Below are positions 9,013 to 18,626 of a stretch of 64,000 nucleotides of DNA, in pieces. Each line of letters opens with the position of its first letter. Position 1 is the first letter of the stretch. Source of the DNA: Umbribacter vaginalis (GTDB lineage: Bacteria > Actinomycetota > Coriobacteriia > Coriobacteriales > Eggerthellaceae); assembly GCA_001552935.1 (NCBI GenBank), contig KQ959677.1:169863-233862 (forward strand), given 5' to 3'. Below the pieces are notes generated by a model that was not told the origin of the DNA, did not search any database, and saw nothing but the letters and a program-made list of their open reading frames with translations. A program made the translations under genes and the position numbers.

Positions 9013-11808
9013 AATAGTGCTCCTTTCATTATGATTAGCGCGCTTATGGGCGCCTGTGGTAGTACTTACAACACATGATAATGCAATCGGCTCAATATGA
9101 ACATCGACACGTTGCATAGTGTCGCGTGTATTATTTGAAGTGCTTCGCGCAGGCTTAAAGCGACGTAAACGAAGTGCATTACTTACGACGCACACCGACG
9201 ACATGCTCATCGCAGCAGCTGCAACCATCGGATTTAACACGAATCCGATGCCGCTTAAAACGCCTGCCGCTACAGGGATACAAAGCGCGTTATAGAACAA
9301 TGCCCAAAATAAATTTTGCTTAATAATTCGCATTGTTGCGTGCGAAAGTGAAAGCAGTGTTACTACATCAAGGACAGAACTGTTCATTAAAACAGCGTCG
9401 GCGCTCTCAATAGCAATATTTTTGCCAGCGCCAAGAGCTATACCAACATCAGCACGCGCAAGCGCTGCAGCATCATTAATACCATCGCCCACAAACGCAC
9501 ACGGCTGCTGAGCTGATACACGTTTTACATACGCATCTTTCTCAACAGGGCTTACCTGTGCTTGAACAGTAGCAATGCCTAGTTCTCGCGCAATGACGCG
9601 AGCAGTGGTTTCATTGTCACCCGTAAGCATACTACAATGAACATGGTTGCTTGAAAGCAATTGAACAGCTTGAACGCTTGATGGTTTAAGAGTATCAGAC
9701 AAAGCAATCACACAACGTATCGACACACCATCGCTTAAGAACAGCGCTGTTTGCCCTTTATGCGCTAAACTCCAAGCGCATTCAGCAAACACAAGAATTG
9801 CTTCTAACTGGCATATATCATAATCCACACATGCAGGTTCATGCTGTATTTGTGCGAGAATTTCACTTCTATGATCATCCATGATGCTTTGCTTAGCTAC
9901 TAACGAAGCCGAAAGCACATCCTGGAAAGCATCAACTGCATGTTCGGTGTTAGTCTCCCCATTCCCACACCTGCGTTCAACAGCATCAAACGCACTATCG
10001 AACGCGCGCTGCAGCGAATCAGACAGTGTAAACTTATTTCCTAAACGAATAACACTTCCTTGGTAGCTCGCTTGAACACCACTTGATTCAAGTACGGCGA
10101 CATCGTTGAGCTGTTGCAGTTCAATATCATGCTCTTGCGCATAGCTCACAATAGCGCGTGCAAGCGGATGATTAGAAGCTTGTTCCATGCTTGCAATCAG
10201 ACTGAACACGTCACGTGGCGTCTCGGATGGCAGATGATACAACGCACATACGCTTGGATTTCCTGTAGTAAGCGTTCCTGTTTTATCAAAGACAATCTCT
10301 CGAATATCGCTAGCACGCTGTAATATTTCTGCATTTTTAATAAGGATTCCCAGTTTAGCACCGCGTCCTGTAGCTACCATCAGCGCAGTAGGCGTTGCAA
10401 GACCTAAGGCACACGGACATGAAATTACCAATACCGATACTGCGTGCACAAACGCAGTATCAAGCGATGCGCGCACGATCACAAGCCATACGAGAAAGGT
10501 AATAAGACTAACAGCTAATACAAAAGGAACGAAATATTTACTAACCGTATCTGCAAAATGCTGAATGGGTGCTTTAGTTGAAGTTGCATCGTCAACAAGC
10601 TCGATAATACGTGCCAAAAGCGTATCGTTACTCGTTTTTTGGATGCGCATATGAGCAAAGCCCGAAACACACATACTGCCTGCAAGCACTTCGTCATCTT
10701 GCTTCTTATCGACAGGAAGCGATTCTCCGGTAAGTGCCGATTCGTCGCACGTTGCAAAACCTTGTACAATAACACCATCAAGTGCAATCGTTTCACCAGG
10801 GAAAACGGCAATAGTCTGACCTACCTGAAGCTGATCGACTGCACATTTTTGCTGCGTTCCATCATCAAGAATACGGGTAGCATACGTAGGCGCAAGCGCG
10901 ATAAGCGAATTAAGTGCCGATGTTGTTTTTGCTTTAGCGCGCGCTTCAAAATACTTACCAAGAGAAACAAGCGTTAAAATCATCGCTGCAGATTCAAAAT
11001 AAATAGCATGTGAACGATGAAGTGCCAAGTCAATATGCTGTGATCCTAAATACCACAACACGACAAACAGCGTGTAGAGTCCATAGATTAACGCACTACC
11101 AGCACCTAAAGCAACAAGTGTGTCCATCGTGGGCGATTTATGCAAACACGCTTTCCAGCCGCGTTCAAAAAAATGCCAATTGAGGATAACAACTGGCAAT
11201 GCACATAGGAATTGTGCAAAACAGATAATGCCCACGAACGCAGGATCGTAAAACGCAGGCGGAAGTGGCAAGAAAAACAAATGACTTAAGCAGATATACA
11301 ACAAAGGAATACTGAAAAGTGCCGATATAATAAGATGCGTGCGTTGCTGATGAAGCTGACGTGCGGCATCTGCGCTCGAAGAGTTAGAAGCACTTGAAGC
11401 GTTGCGTGCGTTTTGTGTGCCTGTCTGGGGCAACGCCGCGCTTTCTTGTACCCCCGTCGAGCACGACAAGCCCGCTGTGTTCACAGCACCGCAACACGCG
11501 GCATTACTTGACGCGTCCCCAGCACCTGCTTGATCGTATGCGCTGGTAGATGGTTTGTAATTAGTAAGTGAAAACGACTGTGCAGAAGATTCGCGAGCGC
11601 CTTGAAACTGCGTTGGATACCCAGCATCAGTCACAACGCGACATACTTCCTGCTGATCAAGGTCTGTATTGCTTCCTGTTATAAGCATAGTACCTTTAAG
11701 CAAATTAACTGCTACATCATCAACACCACGACAACTACGTGCAGCTTTTTCTACACGTGCTGAACAAGCAGCGCAACTCATTGATGCAACATTAAACTTC
11801 ATTTGCAT
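8803..11808 (-). CDS. copA: Copper-translocating P-type ATPase with fused CopZ-like C-terminal domain
   Basis: P1B-1 ATPase exporting Cu(I). An N-terminal HMA domain (MSCAACSA, C12 and C15) is followed by a 70-residue Ser/Ala/Cys-rich linker, membrane helices, the TGES actuator, the CPC transport motif in SCPCALGLATP (about 464-466), the DKTGT phosphorylation site (about 508), SNHPLA and GDGIND (about 775). The nucleotide-binding domain has an extra ~80 residues (about 600-680). After the last helices, a ~40-residue linker leads to a second HMA domain (MCGHC, C944 and C947) that resembles the separate chaperone CopZ. Length 1001 is well above the usual 750-830. I chose ATG 11808 (AAGGAG seven bases upstream) over an in-frame TTG at 11814, which is too close to that site. 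Confidence 0.95.
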   Translation of the reverse strand: MQMKFNVASMSCAACSARVEKAARSCRGVDDVAVNLLKGTMLITGSNTDLDQQEVCRVVTDAGYPTQFQGARESSAQSFSLTNYKPSTSAYDQAGAGDASSNAACCGAVNTAGLSCSTGVQESAALPQTGTQNARNASSASNSSSADAARQLHQQRTHLIISALFSIPLLYICLSHLFFLPLPPAFYDPAFVGIICFAQFLCALPVVILNWHFFERGWKACLHKSPTMDTLVALGAGSALIYGLYTLFVVLWYLGSQHIDLALHRSHAIYFESAAMILTLVSLGKYFEARAKAKTTSALNSLIALAPTYATRILDDGTQQKCAVDQLQVGQTIAVFPGETIALDGVIVQGFATCDESALTGESLPVDKKQDDEVLAGSMCVSGFAHMRIQKTSNDTLLARIIELVDDATSTKAPIQHFADTVSKYFVPFVLAVSLITFLVWLVIVRASLDTAFVHAVSVLVISCPCALGLATPTALMVATGRGAKLGILIKNAEILQRASDIREIVFDKTGTLTTGNPSVCALYHLPSETPRDVFSLIASMEQASNHPLARAIVSYAQEHDIELQQLNDVAVLESSGVQASYQGSVIRLGNKFTLSDSLQRAFDSAFDAVERRCGNGETNTEHAVDAFQDVLSASLVAKQSIMDDHRSEILAQIQHEPACVDYDICQLEAILVFAECAWSLAHKGQTALFLSDGVSIRCVIALSDTLKPSSVQAVQLLSSNHVHCSMLTGDNETTARVIARELGIATVQAQVSPVEKDAYVKRVSAQQPCAFVGDGINDAAALARADVGIALGAGKNIAIESADAVLMNSSVLDVVTLLSLSHATMRIIKQNLFWALFYNALCIPVAAGVLSGIGFVLNPMVAAAAMSMSSVCVVSNALRLRRFKPARSTSNNTRDTMQRVDVHIEPIALSCVVSTTTGAHKRANHNERSTIMQKTIGIEGMMCGHCVAHVTKALEALDGVTKVEVSLEHKNAQIECSANVSDDTLRGAIVEAGYEVTSLS

Positions 11809-11874
11809 ACGCAATCTCCTTAACCGTGTCTAGAACATATTCGCGAACACACCGTGAAACCACTATGCAAACTG

Positions 11875-13068
11875 CTAGTTAAAATTAAACAGCTTTTGAG
11901 CGATACGATACCCTGTCATACCTATTGCTCTTCCTGTTTTTCCTGGTAAATTCATACCAACGTTAACAATATTTTTGCGAATATGCGGATAAGTTACCGG
12001 CTGCTTTTCTTTCAAATACAACCACACGTCTTCAAGTTTTGCTAATGAATCGGTCGTATTGATCATGCGTAAAAATACCGAACAAATACAAAACATAATC
12101 GCAAGATAATTCTCCATATACTTACGCAACTTGGGATTAAGCGAAATTGTATCAAGATTAATGGTATCAATCATCAGTTTTGTTACACGAATATGCTGGT
12201 CAATACGCGATTTCATAATATCTTCGTTCACGCTTTGACCTTCACGACCAATAAAATAGCGATACATGTCAACATTAAAATAACGAATTGTTTTTACAGC
12301 GACTAAAGGCACATACACAAAAATATTGTCAACGTAAAAACAATGCTCAGGCAATTGAAGGTGAACATCATACAACAGTTGTGTACGATAAATTACAGAA
12401 TGCATCAATAGATACTGGCTTGGGCGAAATGAATTGATATCACTCCAGGTAAATATCTTGTCTTGAGGAAACACATTCGTATAACCCATAGGCGTTTGGG
12501 TGTGCTCGTATACTTTTTCATACACATAGTTGCCAACAATTAAATCAACAGGATGTTCAGTTTCTGCTTGCTCGTAAATGAATTGCATAATAGTGCGCAT
12601 CGATGAAGTATCAAGCCAATCATCAGCATCAACAACTTTGAAATACAATCCTTTTGCACGCTGTAAGCCCGCATTTACCGCCGAGCCATGCCCTCCGTTT
12701 TCTTTATGGACAACGTGAATAAGATGCGGAAAACGTTGCTGCCACTCATCTAATTTGCGAGCAGTTTCTCCATCAGTCGAACCATCATCAACCGCAATAA
12801 TTTCAATAGACGCATCAAGAGAAGTATCAATAGAATCGTCACGAGAAGCTGAATTATTACCATGTATAGTGCCACTATTCGGTAAACTTTCATCATCTTG
12901 CCTATGAGGCGCAATGCATGCAGCCTTGAGCGCGCTTAACGTGTTTTGATTATGTAAAGAGTTGCTCTCACGTGGAGCGCAATCGGCAAATGATAACAGC
13001 GATTTCATACACGTATCAATATACGGAGCAGCATTATAACATGGGATAACTAAGGACAATACTTTCAC
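11875..13068 (-). CDS. Family 2 glycosyltransferase
   Basis: Cytoplasmic GT-A inverting glycosyltransferase; the substrate cannot be predicted. It opens with LSLVIPCYNAAPYI, has VDDGSTDGE for nucleotide-sugar binding, ENGGHGSAVNAGL and a VDADDW metal-binding motif. A Ser/Asn/Asp-rich insert of about 60 residues separates the first helix from EIIAVDDGSTD, where family members have only a few residues. The start is GTG at 13068 without a clear Shine-Dalgarno. It stands alone, upstream of copA on the same strand and divergent from pta, far from the glycosylation locus at 48-60 kb. The C-terminal half is similar in kind to enzymes that decorate wall polymers. Confidence 0.88.
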   Translation of the reverse strand: MKVLSLVIPCYNAAPYIDTCMKSLLSFADCAPRESNSLHNQNTLSALKAACIAPHRQDDESLPNSGTIHGNNSASRDDSIDTSLDASIEIIAVDDGSTDGETARKLDEWQQRFPHLIHVVHKENGGHGSAVNAGLQRAKGLYFKVVDADDWLDTSSMRTIMQFIYEQAETEHPVDLIVGNYVYEKVYEHTQTPMGYTNVFPQDKIFTWSDINSFRPSQYLLMHSVIYRTQLLYDVHLQLPEHCFYVDNIFVYVPLVAVKTIRYFNVDMYRYFIGREGQSVNEDIMKSRIDQHIRVTKLMIDTINLDTISLNPKLRKYMENYLAIMFCICSVFLRMINTTDSLAKLEDVWLYLKEKQPVTYPHIRKNIVNVGMNLPGKTGRAIGMTGYRIAQKLFNFN

Positions 13069-13098
13069 GTTTTACCACGCAACTTTCTTACTCATCTA

Positions 13099-13127
13099 TT
13101 GAAAAAAGCACTCTGTTGTAGCACAAT
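13099..13127 (+). promoter_or_regulatory. Candidate promoter of pta
   Basis: TTGAAA (13099-13104), a 17-base spacer and CACAAT (13122-13127), about 60 bp upstream of the pta start in the divergent spacer with the glycosyltransferase gene. Decent -35, moderate -10. Confidence 0.35.
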
Positions 13128-13186
13128 ATGGTAACTTAAATACAGGCGCTTACGCACATAATCCTCATAGAAAAGGCAACTCCACT

Positions 13187-14179
13187 ATGACTTCATTCAT
13201 CGATTCGGTTATCCAACAAGCCAAACGTCATACTATGAAAATCGTGCTTCCTGAGGGAGGCGATGCACGCATCGAAGCTGCAGCGAAACAAGCAGCTCAC
13301 GATGGCATAGCAGACATCAGCGTTATAGTAACAAACGATGAAGAGAAAAAACGCTATGCTCATGATAATACAATAACACTCATTGACGCTGCTACATATG
13401 AACACCGTACGCAACTTGCACAAAAATTGTATGAGCTTCGTAAACATAAGGGTGTAAACACAGCACAAGCTTTTGAAATGCTAGAAAATCCACTGATATT
13501 AGCTATGATGCTTACCCGTGAAGGGGTGTTTGATGGCGTTGTAGCAGGTGCTGCTCATGCAACAGCAGACGTATTGCGTGCTGCGTTGCAAATTATTAAA
13601 ACCGCACCTGGCACGTCACTTGTAAGTTCGTTTTTTATGATGACTTTGCCTGCAAACAGCCCTTTAGGCGAGCGAACCCTGTTATTTTCCGATTGTGGTT
13701 TAAATATTGAACCAACTTCAGACGAACTTGCCGCTATTGCACTTGCTTCTGCGCAATCATTTCAGCAGCTTACAAACACAAAACCAGTTGTTGCACTCCT
13801 TTCACATTCAACGCACGGCTCATCGTTGCAAGCATGTGCCACGCGTGTTGCAAAAGCGTGCACGCTTGCACACACCATGAATAGCACCGTAACGCTCGAT
13901 GGAGAACTGCAACTGGATGCAGCGCTTATCCCAGAAATTGCAGCTTCAAAAGCACCACATTCAAGTGTTGCGGGGCGTGCAAACTGCCTTATCTTCCCCT
14001 CTATTGACGCGGGAAATATTGGCTATAAACTGGTTGAACGTTTAGCGGGCGCCCAAGCATTTGGGCCTATAACGCAAGGATTAGCAAAGCCAGTTAACGA
14101 TCTTTCACGAGGATGTAGCGCACGTGACGTCTATGGTGTTATTGCTATAACAGCACTTCAAGCTCAACAAAAACGCTAA
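13187..14179 (+). CDS. pta: Phosphate acetyltransferase
   Basis: Interconverts acetyl-CoA and acetyl phosphate; with AckA it makes ATP from acetyl-CoA in fermentation. The PTA_PTB fold is recognisable from KIVLPEGGDARI at the start, VAGAAHATADVLRAALQII, SSFFMM, and the C-terminal FPSIDAGNIGYKLVERL and GPITQGLAKPVNDLSRG. Length 330 is typical of the short Pta form without regulatory domains. The ribosome binding site is weak (AAAAGG). It converges with ackA, 71 bp apart, with no obvious terminator between them. Confidence 0.95.
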   Translation: MTSFIDSVIQQAKRHTMKIVLPEGGDARIEAAAKQAAHDGIADISVIVTNDEEKKRYAHDNTITLIDAATYEHRTQLAQKLYELRKHKGVNTAQAFEMLENPLILAMMLTREGVFDGVVAGAAHATADVLRAALQIIKTAPGTSLVSSFFMMTLPANSPLGERTLLFSDCGLNIEPTSDELAAIALASAQSFQQLTNTKPVVALLSHSTHGSSLQACATRVAKACTLAHTMNSTVTLDGELQLDAALIPEIAASKAPHSSVAGRANCLIFPSIDAGNIGYKLVERLAGAQAFGPITQGLAKPVNDLSRGCSARDVYGVIAITALQAQQKR

Positions 14180-14250
14180 AGCAAACCTTTAAGCACGCAA
14201 ATACACCTTTTCTGCGCTCTTTACCGCTCCTTGTACGGCTCCCTTAGCTG

Positions 14251-15447
14251 CTACTTTTGCTGCACAATACGTTTTGTATCAAGCGCAATCATCAGCTCTT
14301 CATTGGTTGGAATAACCAAAATACGAACTCGAGATGTATCGCTTGAAATCTCGCGCTCGCGCGTTTTTTCTTTATTACGCGATTCATCAAGCTGGATTCC
14401 TAAGCTTTGTAAATCGGCAAAGACCAGTCGCCGCATAATAGGACAGTTCTCGCCTACGCCGCCTGATAATACGATAGCGTCAACACCACCTAAAAGCGCA
14501 ATATATTGTCCCACGTAGCGTTTGATAGAAACCGCAAACATCTCATAAGCTAATTTGGCACGATCATTTCCCTGTTCAGCAGCATCATAAACGCTGCGCA
14601 GGTCGTTGCTTACGCCCGACACACCTAACAAACCCGATTGCTTGTTTAAAATATCGTTCATTTCCTGGGGCGAAAGATTCTCGCGCTCCATAAGATACGT
14701 AACAATCGCAGGATCAATCGAGCCACAGCGCGTTCCCATCATAAGCCCCTCAAGCGGCGTTAAACCCATTGAAGTATCAAGCGCTTTGCCGTGGTTGATG
14801 GCTGTAATAGAAGCACCATTTCCTAAATGACAGGTAATAAGCTTTAAATCCCACATGTTTTTGTGCAGGAACTGTGCAGCGCGCTGCGCAATATAGCGAT
14901 GTGACGTTCCATGTGCTCCATAACGGCGAATATCGTATTTTTGAGCAAGCTCATAAGGAAGAGGATACGTATGGTATGTTGGTGCAAGATTATGAAAAAA
15001 TGCAGTATCAAACACTGCAACTTGTGGCGTCGATGGGAGAAGCTTTTGACATGCTTCTATACCCATAAGCGCTGCGTTATTATGAAGTGGTGCTAGTTCA
15101 GCAAGCTGGCGAATTTTATAAATAACATCAGGTGTTATGCGCGCCGATTGAGAAAAATATTTTCCACCTTGCACAACGCGATGTCCGATAGCGTCAATTT
15201 CGTCAAGACTGTTCAGGATATGCTGTTTGGGATCACAAATATGGTCAAGTACTACTTGAAGCGCTTCACTGTGATTACGCATTGGTGTTGAAATTACTAC
15301 TTCTTCTGCATCGACACAATGAATATGATTAGCACCTTCATTACCAACGCGTTCGCATAAACCACGAGCGATAACGCGCTGCGTTTCTACATCAATAAGC
15401 TGGTATTTTAGCGACGACGATCCAGCATTTAGTACAAGTATATTCAA
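14251..15447 (-). CDS. ackA: Acetate kinase
   Basis: ASKHA-fold kinase transferring phosphate between acetyl phosphate and ADP. Signatures are ILVLNAGSSSLKYQ at the start, GHRVVQGG, FDTAFH, CHLGNGAS, GTRCGSIDPAI and GGVGEN. I placed the start at TTG 15447 (398 residues, normal length) because AAGGGG lies six bases upstream and the family begins exactly here; a further 14 residues upstream are open but unconserved. It faces pta instead of forming the common pta-ackA operon, so each needs its own promoter. Confidence 0.95.
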   Translation of the reverse strand: MNILVLNAGSSSLKYQLIDVETQRVIARGLCERVGNEGANHIHCVDAEEVVISTPMRNHSEALQVVLDHICDPKQHILNSLDEIDAIGHRVVQGGKYFSQSARITPDVIYKIRQLAELAPLHNNAALMGIEACQKLLPSTPQVAVFDTAFFHNLAPTYHTYPLPYELAQKYDIRRYGAHGTSHRYIAQRAAQFLHKNMWDLKLITCHLGNGASITAINHGKALDTSMGLTPLEGLMMGTRCGSIDPAIVTYLMERENLSPQEMNDILNKQSGLLGVSGVSNDLRSVYDAAEQGNDRAKLAYEMFAVSIKRYVGQYIALLGGVDAIVLSGGVGENCPIMRRLVFADLQSLGIQLDESRNKEKTREREISSDTSRVRILVIPTNEELMIALDTKRIVQQK

Positions 15448-15561
15448 AAAATACCCCTTAAATATGTATTTATAAACGCAAAGACGCAACTAAGCTTACA
15501 CAACGAAAAATTCAACGCACCACCACGTAAAAACTACGCACAATACAAGCTAACAACTGCA

Positions 15562-15912
15562 CTAACGCGATGGATTACCGCTGTTCATCGGCGCACCACC
15601 AAGCACATGAACATGTAAATGATGCACGGTTTGTTGAGCATCGTCATTCGTATTAGCGATAACGCGAAAACCCCGCTTAGTTAAGCCTTTCATTTCAGCA
15701 ACATGCGCTGCTGCTGAAAATACATCACCCAAAACAGCAGGCGGTACGCTGTCGGCAAGTGAGTCGTAATGTGTTTTTGGAATAACAAGTACATGAACTG
15801 GCATTTGCGGACTAATATCCTCAAATGCAAGCACAGAATTGCTTTCATATACCTTCTTGCAGGGAATTTCGCCTGCAATAATTTTGCAAAATAAGCAATC
15901 GTCATGTGACAT
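15562..15912 (-). CDS. HIT family nucleotide hydrolase (HinT-like)
   Basis: Small histidine-triad protein of the HinT/PKCI group that hydrolyses nucleoside phosphoramidates and lysyl-AMP. It has DCLFCKIIAGEIP at the start, a VPVHVLVIPKTH-type strand and the catalytic triad HLHVHVLGG near the C-terminus. ATG 15912 gives 116 residues, with AAGGAG nine bases upstream; an in-frame TTG at 15933 lies above that site and is less likely. It has its own small transcription unit between ackA and xseB. Confidence 0.93.
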   Translation of the reverse strand: MSHDDCLFCKIIAGEIPCKKVYESNSVLAFEDISPQMPVHVLVIPKTHYDSLADSVPPAVLGDVFSAAAHVAEMKGLTKRGFRVIANTNDDAQQTVHHLHVHVLGGAPMNSGNPSR

Positions 15913-16036
15913 ACACACCACTCCTTCAAGCAATACTTACAAAATCATACGCCAGCAGTACAAAGGATATACTCCGTCTGCGCAAAACACATCATACCTG
16001 CGCATACACGCATAACACAATATGAACGCGTCTGTC

Positions 16037-16288
16037 TTACGAAAGTGTTGTATCGCGCTGTTTATCGTCTTCATTTACTTCAAGCTCATCCATTAAAGAT
16101 TCAACTTTAAAAGATGCTTGTGAAAGGCGGTTTTTAAGACTTTTCAGCAATGCAACACCGCGCTCATACTGAGCAAGACTGTCCTCAAGCTCTAAGGTAT
16201 TGCTTTCAAGCAGCTTTACAATCGTTTGAAGCTCATCCATTGCCTGACGAAAACTAAGCTCATCAACAGGAGTTATTTTAGTATCCAT
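16037..16288 (-). CDS. xseB: Exodeoxyribonuclease VII small subunit
   Basis: Small helical subunit that forms exonuclease VII with XseA and degrades single-stranded DNA. The 83-residue protein shows the family core LSFRQAMDELQTIVKLLES, LEDSLAQYERGVAL, and an acidic C-terminus. AGAGGATATAGG precedes the ATG. It lies 104 bp downstream of xseA on the same strand, the usual order. Confidence 0.93.
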   Translation of the reverse strand: MDTKITPVDELSFRQAMDELQTIVKLLESNTLELEDSLAQYERGVALLKSLKNRLSQASFKVESLMDELEVNEDDKQRDTTLS

Positions 16289-16392
16289 ACCTATATCCTC
16301 TCTGGTATACCATTTCTACTATACGTGCTTTCCCTACTGGTACGCATAAAAGCGAACTGAGCATATGCAATAATCTCATAGAGACACAACTC

Positions 16393-17907
16393 TTACGAAG
16401 CAGTATGGGTTTTGCTTGCATCAGCTGGTAAAATATCGGTAACATTACAGGCAACAACACCATCTGAAAGCGTAATGTTTACTGAGTCGTGAGGCATTAC
16501 TTGCTTGCAACTTTTAACTAACGCACCTGTTGACAGGCGCGTAATGCTATAGCCGCGTGCAATAACTTTCAAAGGAGACAAATCGTCTAAACGCGATGCT
16601 TGCAAAGCGCAAGCATGTTCTTCATGTTGCACAACACTACATGCAGCTTTATGCAAGGCTTGAACACCCAACTCACAGCGCTGCCTAGCTGCTTGCATAT
16701 AAGAGCGAACACCCGACAACAATAACGCTTGGCAGCGCGTAAGCTCTTTTGAGTCTAAATCAAGCCCACTAGGAATTGCCGTCTTTAAGCGTTCGCGCAA
16801 AAGATCCAATGAGTCACTTTGCTGGCGCAGCGTATGCGGAAACGCGCTTGTAAGCGAAAATAAAGCAGCATCAAGGTTTTGAAACTCAGTTTTAAAAAGC
16901 TCTTCTGGAGCTTGAAATATAGGACGCGATGCAAATTTATCGAACTGAGTTGCAAAGCGTGCAAGCGAAACCTGTGACAGATGATGCAACCGGTTTAAAG
17001 CATCGGCAAATCCAGCGTATAGCTCCTCTTTTAAAGGAGTAACTGCTTCTGCTGCTGCGGTTGGCGTTGCTGCGCGCTTATCGGCAACCATATCGGCTAT
17101 TGACGTATCAGGCTCATGGCCAATACCTGTTACCACAGGTACAGGGCATGAAGCTATTTCGCGTGCCAGCATTTCATCGTTAAACGGCATAAGATCGTCA
17201 TATGAACCTCCGCCGCGCACGAGAAGTAACACATCAATGTTTGCTGAACACACACAACGCATCGCTTCAATAAGATGTGCTGGAGCATCAGAGCCTTCTA
17301 CAGGAACACCTGCAAACACCATCGTTGTAAGTGGAAAACGCTGTGCAAGCGTACGGCGAACATCGTGAACTGCTGCACCACGCGGCGATGTTACAACACC
17401 AACGCGTGCAGGAAACAGCGGAATAGGACGTTTACGCTGTTCACTCATCAGACCTTCTGCTTGCAATTTTTTTGCAAGGTTTGCAACGCGCAAACGCAAA
17501 TTGCCTTCGCCCGCAAGATTAAGCTGTGAGACATCAAATGACATGCGGCCTGTTTGCGCATAGCACGAAAAACGTCCCTGCACTTCCACGAGCGCACCAG
17601 CTGTCAGTGAAACACCGCTTGCCACGTAGCGATTATTCCACATAAGGCAGTTCAAAACGCCTTTTTCATCCTTGATTGTGAAATAAACAGCCTTGTAGCC
17701 GCGTTTTGCATTTACTTCAGATACTTCACCGATAATACGCAGCGAAACACCATTAAGCGTACGATTAACCACCTGAAGCGCTTGTGAAACACTGAGCGCA
17801 CGTGGTGCACTATCCAATGACTGCGCCTCATCAGAAAAACCTGAAGCACCAAACGGCTGCGATGCATCGCTCGACGTATGATACGAATATGACGATCCGC
17901 GCGGCAT
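16393..17907 (-). CDS. xseA: Exodeoxyribonuclease VII large subunit
   Basis: Catalytic subunit of exonuclease VII. An N-terminal OB fold (LSVSQALQVVNRTL, GEVSEVNAKRG, GRFSCYAQTGRM) is followed by the catalytic domain with PARVGVVTSPRGAAVHD, VRGGGSYDDL, GIGHEPDTSIADMVADKRAATPTAAAE, coiled coil and the ARGYSI C-terminal motif. I chose ATG 17907 (504 residues): it overlaps the stop of the upstream zinc protease as TAATG, a coupling arrangement, whereas the in-frame GTG at 17940 has no ribosome binding site. A ~40-residue Ser-rich N-terminal segment precedes the OB fold. Confidence 0.94.
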   Translation of the reverse strand: MPRGSSYSYHTSSDASQPFGASGFSDEAQSLDSAPRALSVSQALQVVNRTLNGVSLRIIGEVSEVNAKRGYKAVYFTIKDEKGVLNCLMWNNRYVASGVSLTAGALVEVQGRFSCYAQTGRMSFDVSQLNLAGEGNLRLRVANLAKKLQAEGLMSEQRKRPIPLFPARVGVVTSPRGAAVHDVRRTLAQRFPLTTMVFAGVPVEGSDAPAHLIEAMRCVCSANIDVLLLVRGGGSYDDLMPFNDEMLAREIASCPVPVVTGIGHEPDTSIADMVADKRAATPTAAAEAVTPLKEELYAGFADALNRLHHLSQVSLARFATQFDKFASRPIFQAPEELFKTEFQNLDAALFSLTSAFPHTLRQQSDSLDLLRERLKTAIPSGLDLDSKELTRCQALLLSGVRSYMQAARQRCELGVQALHKAACSVVQHEEHACALQASRLDDLSPLKVIARGYSITRLSTGALVKSCKQVMPHDSVNITLSDGVVACNVTDILPADASKTHTAS

Positions 17908-18575
17908 TATTCTGCATCTCGGTTCTGAGTAAGCAACCACGCTAACTGCAATACTGAACTGAGCGCTGCTGCAACGTAGGTAAGTGCACAGGCGCGGAGC
18001 ACATCAAACGAGCCTTTACGCTCGTCTTCAGGCAAAAATGTTGAATTCATATATACCATTGCACGCCTTGATGCATCAAATTCTACAGGCAGGGTAACTA
18101 AACTAAACAACACAACAATGGCGTACAGCGCAATAGCAGCTTGAACAAAACCAGCTATATTAAGCGCTACACCAGCTAAAAATATAAAAATCCAACCATT
18201 AGATGCAATATTTACAACAGGAACAATAGCACTGCGCAGTTGCATCGGTTTATAGCGCTGCGCATACTGATACGCGTGTCCACACTCATGACAAGCGGTA
18301 GCGGTAGCGGTAATACTGCGTGAATCGTATACAGAAGGAGACAGCGTAACACTATTTGTTTGGGGATCAAAAAAGTCTTGCCCTTCTTCCCCACGATGAA
18401 TTTCTACATCGCGGATATCATAATATGAGAGCATTTTGCGTGCACATTCTGCACCGGTAAGGTTAGTACTAATAGGAATATCTTCATAGTGACGGAGGCG
18501 GTTTTTAACATACATCGAGGCAGCAAGCCCCAACAATACGGTTACTCCAACAAGCATCCAATAATTAAATGGCAT
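17907..18575 (-). CDS. Membrane zinc metallopeptidase, YugP family
   Basis: Member of the YugP-like zinc metallopeptidase family (PF04298), whose physiological substrates are not well defined. One membrane helix lies at residues 4-22, a metalloprotease domain follows with HECGHAYQ (HExxH) around residue 100, and two or three helices are in the second half. Length 222 is typical. The start ATG at 18575 has AAAGGG upstream. It overlaps xseA by one base (TAATG), so the two are cotranscribed, although no functional link to exonuclease VII is known. Confidence 0.9.
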   Translation of the reverse strand: MPFNYWMLVGVTVLLGLAASMYVKNRLRHYEDIPISTNLTGAECARKMLSYYDIRDVEIHRGEEGQDFFDPQTNSVTLSPSVYDSRSITATATACHECGHAYQYAQRYKPMQLRSAIVPVVNIASNGWIFIFLAGVALNIAGFVQAAIALYAIVVLFSLVTLPVEFDASRRAMVYMNSTFLPEDERKGSFDVLRACALTYVAAALSSVLQLAWLLTQNRDAE

Positions 18576-18626
18576 AGCGATAACCCTTTCTCAATCGATA
18601 TGTCGGAAGCTTATTATAGCGAACAT

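Noticed and set aside
14180..14250. Terminator between pta and ackA
   Set aside because: Only short GC-rich inverted matches without a T-run; not convincing.
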